From Rhodamnia argentea (Eukaryota > Streptophyta > Magnoliopsida > Myrtales > Myrtaceae), in contig NC_063157.1 of the NCBI RefSeq assembly GCF_020921035.1, forward strand, positions 8,220,001 to 8,284,000: a DNA stretch of 64,000 nucleotides, given 5' to 3'. The position numbers were made by a program, and so were the translations under genes. Under the pieces are notes generated by a model. That model ran no database searches. It saw only the letters and a list, made by a program, of their open reading frames with translations, and was not told where the DNA came from. This document shows positions 45,197 through 56,501 of the stretch, in pieces; within the stretch, counting starts at the first letter, position 1, and each line of letters starts with the position of its first letter.

Positions 45197-45772
45197 TCAA
45201 GTCATCATATTCATATCTAAAATCTCACCACCCACCTCGCTCCCGCCACGAATCAGCAGCTCACGGGAGGCGGATCGGCGGTGGCCTTCCCCGACGTGAG
45301 GGCGCGGCGCCTCCTCCGGCTTCCCGAACGGCCCCCTACTCGCGAATGCCAGGAGCCCCGCCGAGTGCCCCGCGACAGTCGCCAGGAACACCCTGCCGTC
45401 GAAGGACATGACCGCGAGCATGGCTAGGTACACCAGCCCCGCGCGCAGCGCGTACAGCAGCGACCAGAGGATGCTGGCGGCAACATGGGGCTTGGTGGGT
45501 AGATGGAGGCGGCAGTGGGAGAGCCACTCGACGAGGACGCAGAGGGCGAAGACGAAGAGGAGGGCAAGGGCATAATCGGCGGTCCCAGCGCCCGGCCAGC
45601 CGGAGAAGAGGATCTCGGAGGGCCTGCTCCGGGACAAGGTCCCGTACATCATCGTTCTTTGTGGTGGTGGTGGGGCGTCATTTCCACGAAATAATACCAA
45701 TACGACACTTCCCAGTTCCCACTGGGGATTCCAGTTCTTCCCACATTTGAAGATCCGAATGGTGCATGTCAT
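45197..45772 (-). pseudogene. COPT: Degraded COPT copper transporter, copy 3
   Basis: From PSEILFSGWPG onward the protein follows the other COPTs through three membrane segments (ALALLFVFALCVLVEW, MLAVMSFDGRVF, VAGHSAGLLAF). MxxxM is kept, and the GxxxG position reads GHSAG. The N-terminus is not COPT: homology stops just upstream of the CCCCACCACC stretch, and an indel removes the Met-cluster frame (TFFWG is replaced by TLSRSRPS). At the C-terminus the normal stop is bypassed by a frame change, giving an RRSASRELLIRGG tail instead of LPPMSC. No Met-rich copper-binding start remains. The leader seen in the other three copies is also absent. It is almost certainly a pseudogene, though the frame is open over 191 codons and could be transcribed. 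Confidence 0.75.
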
Positions 45773-46515
45773 TTATATTTAATTACGAAACTACCATATA
45801 ATAAGACAAAAAAGATGTGAGAAACCATATTCACATAGAAACTTCTGTCCATGTGTAGCGGGACACATTAATGCATTATGATTCATTCCATCCGTGGTGA
45901 ACAAAAGTTTTAATGCTGGATCATGCTAACCGCTTGCCTAAGATGTTTGTGAAGCATGCTTAAATAGAATTTCATTTTATCTTATAACTTTGATTATACA
46001 CCGCAGGAAGCCGATGGTTTGGAAATGGAAATTTCCTTTTTCTCATTTTGCTACTTAATGTAGAAGAAGTGCCTTAAAGGTACACGTTAGCAGAATTCTT
46101 TGTATAGTTTTATTCCAAAACCATGTGTTAAGAGCTTTACAAAAAGGATTAATAGAATGTTCCGAATCAAACAAATCATAAGTATTCAGTATATTGGTCT
46201 ATTGTTTGAATATGCTGTCCACTTTTCATACGTACGGCCGAAACATCCTTAACTTTATATATCATCAATCCTCAAAATTCGATATCTTACCTGACAAGTA
46301 TCGCGGTATCACATTTGAAATTCATGCTGTCTTCCCTGCTAAAATTATCCAAGTTCCATATAAAATCGGATACGCGCATTTAGAAGAACTAATTTGTATG
46401 TAAGCAAATTCTTGAACTAGAAAAATATAAATTTATAGATTGAGGACAATGATTTGTTTGACAAAAGATGTACTTTTGCATGACCCTAAGTTGGTTAATT
46501 ACATCTTCTTTGGGT
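45773..46515. other. Spacer between COPT copies 3 and 4
   Basis: This contains the duplicated block at 45990-46140 noted at 44045. Otherwise AT-rich with no gene. Confidence 0.5.
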
Positions 46516-46950
46516 GGGAAAAATTACCAAAAAAGTTCTAAATCTATAACAATCATGTTACTTCAGTCTTAAACCATTTATTTTTTGCCAATTGAGTCCT
46601 GGACCTTTTGCATATTGCGCCAATTCAGCCCATTTAGCCGATCGGCGCCGAAGGAACGCCGCCAACACCACGTGATTAATTTTTAAATAATATTTTTTGA
46701 AATATTCTATTATTTGTTTGTTTTTTATTATTTTTTATTTTTTGTCCTTTAGGGCCAACAAGAGGCCGCTAGACACTGTACGAAGACCATCGATAGCTGG
46801 CTAAATATTCTTAAAAAAAAATCCATGCCAACACTAGCCAACAAATGGACTAAATTGGCATACTGCAAAAGGTTTAAGGCTCACTTGGCACAAAAAATTA
46901 AGAATGAATTGACTCAATTGTAATAGGTTTGCGATAATTGAGCTCTTTCC
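46516..46950. mobile_element. Foldback MITE, same group as 17904-18266
   Basis: Left GGGAAAAATTACCAAAAAAG and right (complement of the GATAATTGAGCTCTTTCC end) arms. The interior has CAATTGAGTCCTGGACC, a pyrimidine tract, AGGGCCAACAAGAGGCCGC and the opposed half. It interrupts the duplicated cluster segment. Confidence 0.65.
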
Positions 46951-47782
46951 GTAGATTTTTTCGCCGCCATTTTTCTACGTATTTGACATTTATATTTCCA
47001 TCATGGCGTCAATTGAGTGTGTTGCAAGAAGATCAACATAATGCGATTCAAACGCAAAAATCCAAGTGAAATCCTCACTTCGGTTTGGGTTGGAGAGGAG
47101 TTTCTAATATTTCCCAAATCGGACATTAAAATATGAAGTTTATTGGTTCGATTTTATTATTTAACCAAATTTGCAAACCTAGCCGGTTCTATCTTTATTG
47201 TATTTTTTTTTGGATTCTTATATATTAGAGGTGGGACATAAGCTTGGTTATTTCTATTGAAACGTCAATCAATCATGGAAACTTTATTATTAGATAATAG
47301 CTTCAACGCTTCAAAATTCAAGGTCGATAGTGCCAAACACATGTTGATCAATCACAGCTATCTAGATAATCAATCACCCAGTTGACATGATTTCGAATGG
47401 GAATCATCGCTAGGCACGTTTATATTTAGTGAGTCGTCACAACCAAAACAAAAGCCAGGTCTTTGTCGCGACGACAACATTTGGAATGCTTGGCACCTAT
47501 TGATGAGTGAGCTTGACGGAGGTTGTCCACGACAAAAGTCACTTCTTAGCGCTTGAATTGACCTTAATTTGCAAATACCATTCAATCAGGCCTATTAGTC
47601 ACCATCCATAACAAATTCATGTAAAAAATTACATCAATTGTGTCCGAAATGTAGTTTATTTTTAGTCGATGGACTCAATTAACAATTGGTACAAATTTAA
47701 TTCTCTTTCTACGATGTCTACACATACGGTTAATCCCCAAACCCTAATTCGCTTCCCTCTTCTCACCGCTAAAGCTCCTATC
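46951..47782. other. Upstream spacer of COPT copy 4
   Basis: 47000-47200 repeats 44665-44835 (TGGCGTCAATTGAGTGTGTT and so on). Only one GTAC (47690-47693) is found near the gene, fewer than upstream of copy 1. The leader CTTCTCACCGCTAAAGCTCC just before the start is shared with copies 1 and 2. Confidence 0.5.
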
Positions 47783-48235
47783 ATGGAAGGCATGAACAGC
47801 GGCCACATGCCCCGCGTGAACGGGTCGACCGCCATTCCCCACCGCCACAAGATGATGATGATGCACATGACCTTCTACTGGGGCACGCGCGCCGAGATCC
47901 TCTTCTCTGGCTGGCCGGACGCGCGGATCGCCATGTACGCCGTCGCCCTCCTCTTCGTCTTCGCCCTCTGCGTCCTCGTCGAGTGGCTCTCCCACTGCCG
48001 CCTCCTCCTCGCCAAGCCCGGTGTCGCCGTCGGCGTCTTCCGGTCGCTGCTGCACGCGCTGCGCATGGGGCTCGCGTACCTGGCGATGCTGGCGCTCATG
48101 TCCTTCAACGCCGGCGTGTTCCTCGCGGCAGTCGCGGGGCACGCGGTGGGGTTCCTGGCGTTCGCGAGCGGGGCGTTTGGGAGGCTGGGGTACGCGGAGG
48201 AGGCCACCTCCGATCTGCCCCCGATGAGCTGCTGA
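47783..48235 (+). CDS. COPT: COPT/Ctr-type copper transporter, copy 4
   Basis: Complete single-exon gene of 150 residues. The frame is open 38 codons further upstream, but the start at 47783 (MEGMNSGHMP) matches copies 1 and 2 exactly and follows the shared leader, so the upstream part is not taken as protein. The N-terminal HMP and HRHKMMMMHMTFYWG Met/His clusters, three membrane segments, MxxxM (Met102-Met106), GxxxG (Gly119-Gly123) and the PPMSC end are all present. One change is PGM to PRV in the first Met cluster, which removes one Met. It is divergently placed from degraded copy 3. A working gene is likely. Confidence 0.92.
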   Translation: MEGMNSGHMPRVNGSTAIPHRHKMMMMHMTFYWGTRAEILFSGWPDARIAMYAVALLFVFALCVLVEWLSHCRLLLAKPGVAVGVFRSLLHALRMGLAYLAMLALMSFNAGVFLAAVAGHAVGFLAFASGAFGRLGYAEEATSDLPPMSC

Positions 48236-48616
48236 TTCGCGGCGGGAGCGAGGTGGGTGGGGGAGCATTTAGATGCGAAATGGGTTGACGACGATCACGA
48301 TGAATTGTGGTGTTGTGGCAAGTTACGATACGTCAGCGGAATTTCCAGTTTGGTTGAAGATAAAAAAGTTCATTTGCTCTTTGTTTTTCGTTCCAGAGAG
48401 ATCATCGAATAGTTTTGACGAAGTTGGTGACAAACTGAAGTAAAGTGCCAAGGCTCATTTAGTGCAGTTTTTGCTTTTTCGTGTAGTCCTTCAGTTCATA
48501 GATCTTTCTTTTTTTTTATAAATGTTGAAATTTGTGGGTTTGAAACCATTTGATCGATTGAAGTTTCAATGGGAATAAGGACACTTATGTTGCACCTCGA
48601 ATACATGCACCACTTG
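48236..48616. other. 3' flank of COPT copy 4
   Basis: TCATTTAGTGCAGTTTTTGC at 48454-48473 matches GTTTAGTGCAGTTTATGC past copy 2, so the two share their 3' UTR as well as the coding region. Confidence 0.6.
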
Positions 48617-49474
48617 TAAGAAAAATTATCAAACAAGTATTAATCTTATTATAATTGTGTTAATTCAGTTCTAAATTTTTTTTTATCAAATTCAATCCTA
48701 AGCTAATTCAGTCCATTCGATCAATTTTGACCAGCCGTTGCTGATATGGAAGCCGGTCATCCGGTGACATAATATTTTAATAATTTTATTTATTTATTTT
48801 TTCTTTCTGATTTTTCTGTCTTCCTTCTTCTTCTTCCTCTAGCCATTGCCAGACGCATAGCCGGCGAGGTGGACCTCACTCCACTGGCGAGGCTTGACCT
48901 CGTTGTTGCTGGGCGAAACCGGTCGAGACCTCGCTAAGCTAGCCTTGCTCGATGACGGCGAGGTCAAGCCTTGCAAGTTTGGACTGGCGAGGTTCGAGAC
49001 TTGCTTAATTTGCCTGTACCAGATGCTTGATGATGAAGGAGCCGCCGTGAGGGAGAGATTGGAGGGCAAGGACGATGATGACAAAGGCGAAGGAGGAGAA
49101 GGGAGGGGCATTTGGATCAGCTTCTCAGTCACAAGAAGAAACAGTTTGAGCAAGATCGTTCGTCATCATCGTCATCTTCATTCTTCACCATCGCTGGATA
49201 GAGGAAGAGAAGACAGAAGAAAAAGAAAAGAAAAAAATGAAAATAAATAAAAATAAAAAATATTCAAAAAATTATTAAAGTATTATATTGCTGAATGGCA
49301 CGTGCCGGCCGTCCGTCCGGCGTCCACGTCAACGCCGGTCGGCCGAAATTAGCCGAATGGATTGAATTGTCACAATTGCAAAAGGTTTAGGACTAAATCA
49401 GCAAAAAAAAAAAAGATTTAGAATTGAATTGATACAATTGCAATAAGTTTAGGATTTTTTTGGTAATTATCCCC
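48617..49474. mobile_element. Foldback element with a GC-rich core (about 860 bp)
   Basis: The left arm TAAGAAAAATTATCAAACAA belongs to the 17904-18266 group and the right arm ends TTTTTTGGTAATTATCCCC. The order inward is: pyrimidine tract (48790-48840), GC-rich core (48840-49030, GGCGAGGTGGACCTC, GGCGAGGCTTGACCTCG), purine tract (49195-49260). It has the same plan as 38703-39331, but different ends. Confidence 0.7.
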
Positions 49475-49828
49475 TTCTTGTACGTAGGTATAGAAAGGAC
49501 AGGACAATGTGATAAAAACATAACCGACTTGGTTCGCAGATCTAATTCGATAAAATAATAAGACCAAATCAATAAACCAAGTACACTATAGTCCGATTCG
49601 AGAAATTTCAAGAGCTCCTCTCCGTATTTGGTGGTTTAAACGGGATTATGCCCAGTTTCAATCGAACACAGTCGGTTGGCGCCATGGTAAGCTCAATCGG
49701 AGCGTTGTCAAACTACAGATGCCAAGTACATAGAAAACTGGCCACGAAAGAGCATATGGAAAGAGCTTGACCACCACGTAAGGTCGCACAAAAGAATGTA
49801 TCTTCTGTTGAAGCAGAGCATTGTTTTT

Positions 49829-50656
49829 GGGCTCTGTTTGTTTCTCGAAAAAAAAAAATTTCCGAAAGACTTTTTCTTTATTTTCCCGTGGAAAATAAGC
49901 TAGCCCCGAAAAATATTTTCTTCCCATGGAAAAATCTCCATCAAAAGTGGGGAAATAGAAGAGGAAAACATTTCCTCATCTCTTTCACATCTTCTTTTCT
50001 TTTTAATTATTATTTTTACTTTCTTTTCATTCTTATTTATTTTTCAAAATTCAAAATTTTTATTTTTTTTATTTTTTTTCTCTTTTTATTTATTTTTTAT
50101 TCCTTTTTCTTTTTATTTTTATTTCTCTTTCCTTCTTCTCCTTCGGTCGGTCGTCGGCCTCGAGCAAGGCCAAACAAGCCGTTGCTGATCTTGATCCGGC
50201 GAGGCTAGGCAAACAATTTTCGGCCTCGATTGAGGCTCGGCCAGGCACCTTGTGGGCAAGGCCTAGCCTCGCTTGAGGTTGGCGATGCCCGGCCTGTGGC
50301 GAGGCCCCGTGACAAGGCTCGAGCTCACCTACGGCTTCACACTGCCGTGGCTAGCGATCGGCGGAAAATAGTAATAGAAAAAAATAAAAATAAAAAATAA
50401 AAAGGAAATAAAAATAAAAATAAAAATATTAAAACATTAAAACATCAATTTTTTTAAAAAAATATTGAATGGAGTGTATAAAGGAAAATTAAATCCAATT
50501 TTTCATACCTTACAACAAAAAATATTTTCCGAGTTTTTTTTTCTTCATATTTTAGCCAAACGCCAGAAAATATAGTCATTTTTTGAGAAATTGACTTTTC
50601 AAAAGACATTTTCTAGAAATGACTCATTTTTCACAAAAATAAACTAAGCTTTAGCC
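49829..50656. mobile_element. Foldback element with a GC-rich core (about 830 bp)
   Basis: The left end GGCTCTGTTTGTTTCTCGAA and the right end (…AAATAAACTAAGCTTTAGCC) are opposed. Inward come a pyrimidine tract (49985-50140), a GC core (50145-50350, with CGGCCTCGAGCAAGGCC and CCGGCGAGGCTAGGC), a purine tract (50365-50430), then GGAAAAT/ATTTTCC arms. The ends are like those of 10100-12514. Confidence 0.7.
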
Positions 50657-50939
50657 TAAGAATGAGTGATTTTCAAGGTCAACAAGCCTAGCTTTGATGA
50701 TGGGCTCGATCTGTAGGCCCGGCCAACATAAAAGGAATTTTGAAAGCGCTCTTTGTTTGCGTGTTTGAGTTATCCTAATAAAAAGCACGGGCATTAATGG
50801 AAATTATTAGGTGGAAAGTTTGAGATTGGAATTGGAGAATTAACTCTAATTGCTTCAGATAATTTGGGTTAAGTCATTGTCCAAACCGGTCAAGCAATTG
50901 TTATGGGCCTGTCTCGAGGCATCTCCAGACATACAGACC

Positions 50940-51053
50940 AGAAGTTTCCCGAGAGGATGGCCCGGTTTCGAGAGAGATCTAGGCGACGCCAGATGCTTCT
51001 CCATCTCTGCAGATACAGAAACTTCCATTGTTCGATTCTTGTCTCCTATAAAT
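50940..51053 (+). promoter_or_regulatory. Heat-shock promoter of the intact HSP20 gene
   Basis: Two perfect heat-shock element cores (nGAAnnTTCn) lie at 50940-50949 (AGAAGTTTCC) and 51017-51026 (AGAAACTTCC). A TATA box, TATAAAT, is at 51047-51053. The element-to-TATA distance of about 20 bp and the leader of about 110 bp are normal for plant sHSP genes. Confidence 0.8.
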
Positions 51054-51185
51054 ACCAGGCATGTCCGTCCTTTATTCCCCACTTCAAGTAAAGGAAAGCG
51101 TTCGGAAGAGAGAGCATCAGTCCGGCAATCAATTGCCAAACGTCTTTGAATCGTCGAACAGCCGCATCAGAAGAAGCAAGATACG

Positions 51186-51674
51186 ATGTCGCTCGTCCCA
51201 AGCTGGTTCGGCGGCCGCCGCAGCAACGTCTTCGACCCTTTCTCCACCGACCTCTGGGACCCATTCAAGGACTTCCCTTTCCCTTCCTCGTCCCTCTCCG
51301 CCTCTGACTTCCCTCAGACTTTCAGGGAGAACGCCGCTTTCGTGAACGCGAGGATCGACTGGAAGGAGACCCCGGAAGCTCACGTGTTCAAGGCGGATCT
51401 CCCCGGGCTCAAGAAAGAGGAGGTCAAGGTGGAGATCGAAGACGACCGGGTGCTCCAGATAAGCGGGGAGAGGAACGTGGAGAAGGAGGACAAGAACGAC
51501 AGGTGGCACCGGGTGGAGAGGGGCAGCGGGAGGTTCATGAGGAGGTTCAGGTTGCCCGAGAACGCGAGGACGGATCAGGTGAAGGCGTCGATGGAGAACG
51601 GGGTGCTCACCGTAGCTGTCCCCAAGGTGGAGGAGAAGAAGCCTGAGGTCAAGGCCATTGACATCTCTGGTTGA
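51186..51674 (+). CDS. HSP20: Class I cytosolic small heat-shock protein, copy A (intact)
   Basis: These ATP-independent chaperones hold unfolding proteins during heat stress as 12-subunit oligomers. The gene is single-exon with 162 residues. Its start [12 protein letters not shown] and the block [15 protein letters not shown] are hallmarks of class I. The alpha-crystallin domain spans about 56-150. The beta6/dimer-loop segment is at 96-112 ([17 protein letters not shown]), the conserved Arg is in RRFRLPENA (119-127) and MENGVLTV is at 136-143. The C-terminal IDI (158-160) is the IXI motif that docks on neighbours. A heat-shock promoter lies directly upstream. It is the only plus-strand and only fully canonical copy in the cluster. 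Confidence 0.96.
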   Translation: MSLVPSWFGGRRSNVFDPFSTDLWDPFKDFPFPSSSLSASDFPQTFRENAAFVNARIDWKETPEAHVFKADLPGLKKEEVKVEIEDDRVLQISGERNVEKEDKNDRWHRVERGSGRFMRRFRLPENARTDQVKASMENGVLTVAVPKVEEKKPEVKAIDISG

Positions 51675-52179
51675 ATTCAGCTCCTTGTGTTTGCAGGAAT
51701 GGGCGGTTTTCTGTCCGATAACGTCCGGCTCTCTGCGGACAAGTATAATTTTGGATCTTTCCTTCTTTCGTGATGGTGTCATGCAAGTAACCGTAGAGGT
51801 GTTCGTGTGACTGCGTAACCAATGTGTCATCTATCTTCTGATGTTATATTGTATTTTGGTCGGGCCACGGTGTGGCGCTTGAATATGAATAATCTTTGAT
51901 GAGTTTGGCAGCATTTTTTTCCTTCTCTTCCTTACAAAAAAATAAAAAGAAAAGGTAACAAAGAAAAAAAAAATAGAACAGAAAAATTAATCGACAATGC
52001 CGATTAGAGTATTAAACCTCGTCTACTCAATCACATCCCTAAAATTCCTCTTCAGTTTGGTTGTGGCAATGTCTTTGCAAGTGCATGCGCGCAAGTATTC
52101 GCCTGGCGGTGGCAGTTTTTGGAGAAAGCATTCCCGGATTCGGGTTCCCAAGAACCTGCAGTAACAGACAATGCCGATT
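51675..52179. other. 3' UTR and spacer of HSP20 copy A
   Basis: Ordinary downstream sequence with A-rich stretches near 51940-51990. No other gene. Confidence 0.6.
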
Positions 52180-53100
52180 AGAGAATGGTGTTACTGAATG
52201 AATTTTTATACATTACCTGGAGAACTGCCATGGCGTGGAGTTCGACAGTCAATCTCCAACTTTCACGATCCACAGCAAATTGTGATCCATCTCAGAGGGC
52301 AGACAACTCTGGCAAGGACAGACGAGGTAGAGCCAATAATTCGCGAAAATCCAGAGACCCAGTGGCACTCACGAGTACGCAAAATGCCTCCAGCAGCTGT
52401 GTCTCACACAGGTTTTCCGAAGCCGACCCGTCTGTAATTTATTTGTATGCAAAAAGTTCCGGGGGACATGAAGTTTGATGATGCTGGAGATCTTGTTCGT
52501 ACCACAATCAAGCTTGATCCGTGTGTGAAGAGGGCTCCGTGAAGCTTTTCATACGTGAACTAGGGATACCGACGCTTTTCCAGGCATCCTGAGCGGCAGA
52601 CAGTCACGAAGAACATGGAGGACAGCCTCTTTAGGAAAACCACAGATGTCGCAGTTCCCATTCGGCTTAATGCCCCTGCTAAACGAGAGCGACTTTCTGT
52701 GGAGCTTATTATGATTTAATGAGCCATAGTAAAGTTTGGATCCCAGGAATTGTATGACTTTTCCAGATCCAACTCCAATCATTCTTAACTTGGAGGAGAG
52801 GAAAACTCATGAATGGCGATATCATAGGCAGCCGCAATCTTGAACTGCCCATCCTCAGTGGATTTCCGGGCAAGAGAATAGGACCAATAGGACCGACCGA
52901 GTTTTCCGGTTGATATCATCAGCAAAGTGCTGGAGATAGAATTAGTTCCGAGCACCAGGGCTGACCCAACAACCAGAAACAGTCATATTTTCATTGCCCT
53001 TTTTAGGAGGACGACCAATGGAAGGGATCGAAGATGGCCTAAACCAGGTCCCATCATCATGCCAAAATCAAATATACTAATCATTATCATCAACAAATCT
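52180..53100 (-). mobile_element. L1-type LINE ORF2 C-terminal remnant
   Basis: On the minus strand a zinc-knuckle-like segment (52782-52549) reads KLHRKSLSFSRG, then CDICGFPKEAVLHVLRDC, the zf-RVT domain of plant L1 elements. Further along (about 52480-52190) the frame keeps EAGGILR..GF and a LEIDCRT-type end like an RNase H domain. Frames are interrupted and the reverse transcriptase itself is not visible. Both domains are in the expected order. Confidence 0.65.
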
Positions 53101-54006
53101 CATCTTGAATGAAAGTTGAGTAGCCATCTTAAGGAGCTCTCCATAATTTGAACTAGGTAAATCCATGAAAGATAAGATCTACGTGTGACTATGTATCATT
53201 TAATTCTCAATGGAACAATTCCGGCATTTTTATAATGGTATATCAACAAATAAAAAAGAAAAGTTTCGGATTTACGTTTTTGCTGGGCGGGAAGAACATT
53301 CATCGAACAGAATGGTAGCGCATGTTGATCAATCTCGCATGAGGCCAAGCCAACATCGACACAGCCCATTTATGTCGTCAAGCGTTCTCATGTCAAGCTT
53401 AGATAGGTTTCTGTCATAAAAGAAACAACTCATTCGTACTCGAATGCTAGATGTATCATGTCAGCTTAATCCTTTTTATTACATGCTTAGACAAGTTTAA
53501 TTATACTGTTAGCAAGCTAGTTGGGTCGACAGAACGCATTATATATACTCAGATACATTTAGATAACGTCTAAACATAATTAACACTTTGGTTGAGTTCG
53601 TAACTTAGACATAGTAAATACATCATGTCGTACAACGCATTCATTAAGCATATCGTGTTTAGATTTCACCATTGTGACATAACGAATAAAAAGGGTCATG
53701 TTGGGGTAAACTAAGTTTGACAAGATACAATTCTAACGTGACAGACATAAATTGACAGCCCTAACTGATCTCGAACAAGTGGAAGGAGTAGTGAATCTGA
53801 GCCACTGAGATCAGCTCCGCTGGTTAGAAAGAAAACAAAGATTGCTCCAACACAAACTTGCATACGACAAGCCAACAAATTTCATCATTGCATCTAAGCA
53901 TATCTGTTATATTCTGTTCTTTAACGTCAGAAGACCAAATCTGCACTTTCAGCAGTGCACATACTTCATTCTGTGCAGTGCTTTAGTAGCAAACAACTCT
54001 GTGCTG
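53101..54006. other. Spacer; nothing recognised
   Basis: AT-rich. The last part probably includes the 3' UTR of the glycosyltransferase gene. Confidence 0.5.
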
Positions 54007-55734
54007 CTAGAACGATGTCAGCAACTCGGCTAGCTCGCTCAGATAATGGCAAGAAGATCCACCATCACCTATGCTAACATCAACCTTGTGCTTCAAATCC
54101 AAGACCCTCTGCCTCATCTCTTCACCTTCCTTTTCCTTCATCAATGTTCTAACAGCTCTTTCTACTGCCCCTCTCTCTATCTCACCTTCCAGGTCTAGGC
54201 CAACCATCCATTCATGAGTCAAGTACCTCGCATTCACCTTTTGGTCGCCAAAGCATGGTTGACATATCATCGGAACGCCTTCACATATACTCTCCAAGGT
54301 GGAGTTCCATCCACAGTGGCTCCAAAACCCTCCCACCGCATCATGAGCCAGTACTTTCTTCTGAGGTGCCCATTTCACAATGCATCCCCTGTCCTTCACA
54401 CATTCTTCGAATTCTTCATCCATCGACTCTGTCCATTCCGAACCTGGAATTGTGCCAGGCCTAATAACCCACAAGAAAGGCTCCTTGCTATTTGCCAGAC
54501 CCCAAGCCATTTCAGACAATTGGTCTTGGTTCATATGTGCTACGCTTCCCAAACTCACATAAATGACTGAATTGTGAGTTTGCTTGTCAAGCCATGGAAT
54601 GCAACCAGTATCCTCTTGCAGTAAGCTAACAGCCGAGGTAGGAGAGAATTTGTGTAGAGGGCCTATTGGAAAAATCGGAACTTGGTACTTCTGGCGGAGC
54701 TGCGCCAGAAGTGACTCTTCAAGGCAGTGAACAGTGTTAAGTATAATGGCCGAAGACGATCTGAGATTATAAGTCAAGGCTACCCCCTCCAAGAAATAGT
54801 CTAAACTTCCAACATTGAAGATTGGTAGGTCTTTGAACCTGAGGGGCTGATGCAGGGGCACTGGAACCTCCAACATGGAATCTAATAGAACCCAACATAA
54901 GGCAGAAGTTAGCTAGCAGAACAATAAGTGAGCTAGAACCCATTGGCTTTATATGCTTAGCGGCATGACAACAGCCAAGATTAAAATCTGGCTTGGGTGT
55001 CAAACATGGATGATGACACAGAAACCAGTCTTGAATAAAGTACGGGCATAAAGAGATTCGTCGGATCATAAAACTACAGGGTGATGCTGGAGGTCAACGT
55101 GACAGATTTTAAAACTGCAATTGATTTTCAGCAATGCATCCATCCTCACAACCTAAATGGAATAAGAGTAAAGATTTCTCCGCGACGATGATATCAGTTA
55201 GTAAGGAGATAACTGTAACATAAATAAGAGAAACCAGGGTGTACCTGGGGCAGGGATGTGCCCTTGTGCCATTAACTGGATAAGAATTGGGCGGACTGCG
55301 GTGGTAGCAGCACTGCTCGTGTGGAAAGCAATGCTAGGAATCTTCAAATCGCGGGCAACCGCTTCCGAGAAGTACACGATCGCATCGTAGATGATGCAAC
55401 AGATCTTGTCACCCAGCTTGGTATGGTTTGTGCCCTGAATTAGGCACTCCTTAAAGCTGAACTTACAGTTGTCATTAACCCTCCGCATAATGGATACCAG
55501 ATCAGGATTCCCAACCTCTTGTTCGGACAAGCCGTCCGGTATGCATAGGAAGGTGAAATCGGGGTGAGCAGAGGAATCCGGACTGTTGAACAGTGTATGA
55601 GCAATTGTGATGGAGAAGTCCTTGGACTTGAGGATGGTCGCCAGCTGAAGCATGGGAGTGAGGTGGCCCTGGAATGGTCCAGGGACCAGGACCAATCTCT
55701 TGAGGTTCCGCCCTTCATTTTCCATCTTCTCCAT
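54007..55734 (-). CDS. UGT76: UDP-glycosyltransferase, UGT76-like, two exons
   Basis: Family 1 enzymes move a sugar from UDP-sugar to small molecules such as hormones and phenolics in the cytosol. Exon 1 is 55734-55245 and exon 2 is 54881-54007. The 363-bp intron is GT-AG and splits the Asp of HIPAPDSML, giving 454 residues, a normal length. The catalytic pair is His24 (FQGHLTPM) and probably Asp117 (CCIIYDAI). The 44-residue PSPG sugar-donor box spans 334-377, from WAPQKKVLAHDAVGGFWSHC to FGDQ. Its last residue, Gln377, favours UDP-glucose. The sequence around PVPLHQPLRFKDLP is UGT76-like from memory. The acceptor substrate cannot be read from sequence. It lies within the HSP20 cluster, with no functional link implied. 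No defect is seen. Confidence 0.93.
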
Positions 55735-56179
55735 CTTTTTGTCTCTCCAACGGAAGATATTCAGAAGTTATGCTCTTGAAGATGGGGGTGGGGTCTTTTG
55801 CTGATCCAGGTTGGTTTTGCTCTCTCAGAAAGTTTACACAGAAGAGAGTTAATTGGACGGAGGATGCAAAGACCCAGCAATGAAGGACAAGTACACAGGG
55901 TCACTCCTAACGGTCAATTTCGAAAGCTAGGAATAGTTTAACCTTTCAAACGTTCGAGGTCAACTTTGGCACGGCATTTGATAAACATCTAAAGAAATAC
56001 TTGCGCGCGCTGTCTCTCTCGCTCTCTCGCTCGCTGGCTTCTGCTTCTTGGCAGCTATTCTGGTTCACTGCATCCTGCTTCAGATAATTTATTTCGTTGA
56101 GCAATAATAAAAGGGACGATCACGTCAACCCTCTTCCCTGGCTTGTTCTCTCAAGTGGATAACACACAGTACACAAACA
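55735..56179. other. UGT upstream region
   Basis: Contains a CT-rich stretch (56012-56036). No other gene and no clear TATA box that I can defend. Confidence 0.5.
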
Positions 56180-56501
56180 CACAGTACACAAACTGGTGGC
56201 TATGAAAATTCCAAATTATTGCTGCAACCAAGTGAAAGACAAGCGAACAAGATGAAGAGTAAAGCAAAGATCCTCTCTGGCGATCCAATGAACCGGGCAA
56301 AACAGGGCTAAGAAATGTAAGATCGAAGTTAGTTTTTTTACGTAAAAGTATTGCCAGTTTGGATTACATCAATGTCTTACGGACGACAACCCCACAGTTA
56401 TACGACTCTCAAAATACAAAAGAAAGAGACCAAACACACAGACTCTGCTCACAGGAAGCCACGATTTGACATTGGCAGTGTGAAGTACTATCATCACAGA
56501 C
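56180..56501 (-). other. 3' UTR of sHSP copy B, conserved in copies C and D
   Basis: About 320 bp here match 59765-60105 (copy C) and 62150-62548 (copy D) nearly throughout, for example CAGGCAAAACAG.GCTAAGAA and ATGTC.ATGGCCTTG. The duplication units therefore include long 3' flanks. Confidence 0.8.

Noticed and set aside
47669-47782. Upstream in-frame extension of COPT copy 4
   Set aside because: The 38 extra residues have no match in copies 1 and 2, and the shared leader sequence shows that this stretch is 5' UTR.
52185-53112. Plus-strand open frames over the LINE remnant
   Set aside because: The recognisable zf-RVT and RNase H-like residues are all on the minus strand.
54214-54570. Plus-strand frames over the glycosyltransferase gene
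   Set aside because: Antisense shadows; the minus strand gives a full UGT with a 44-residue PSPG box.
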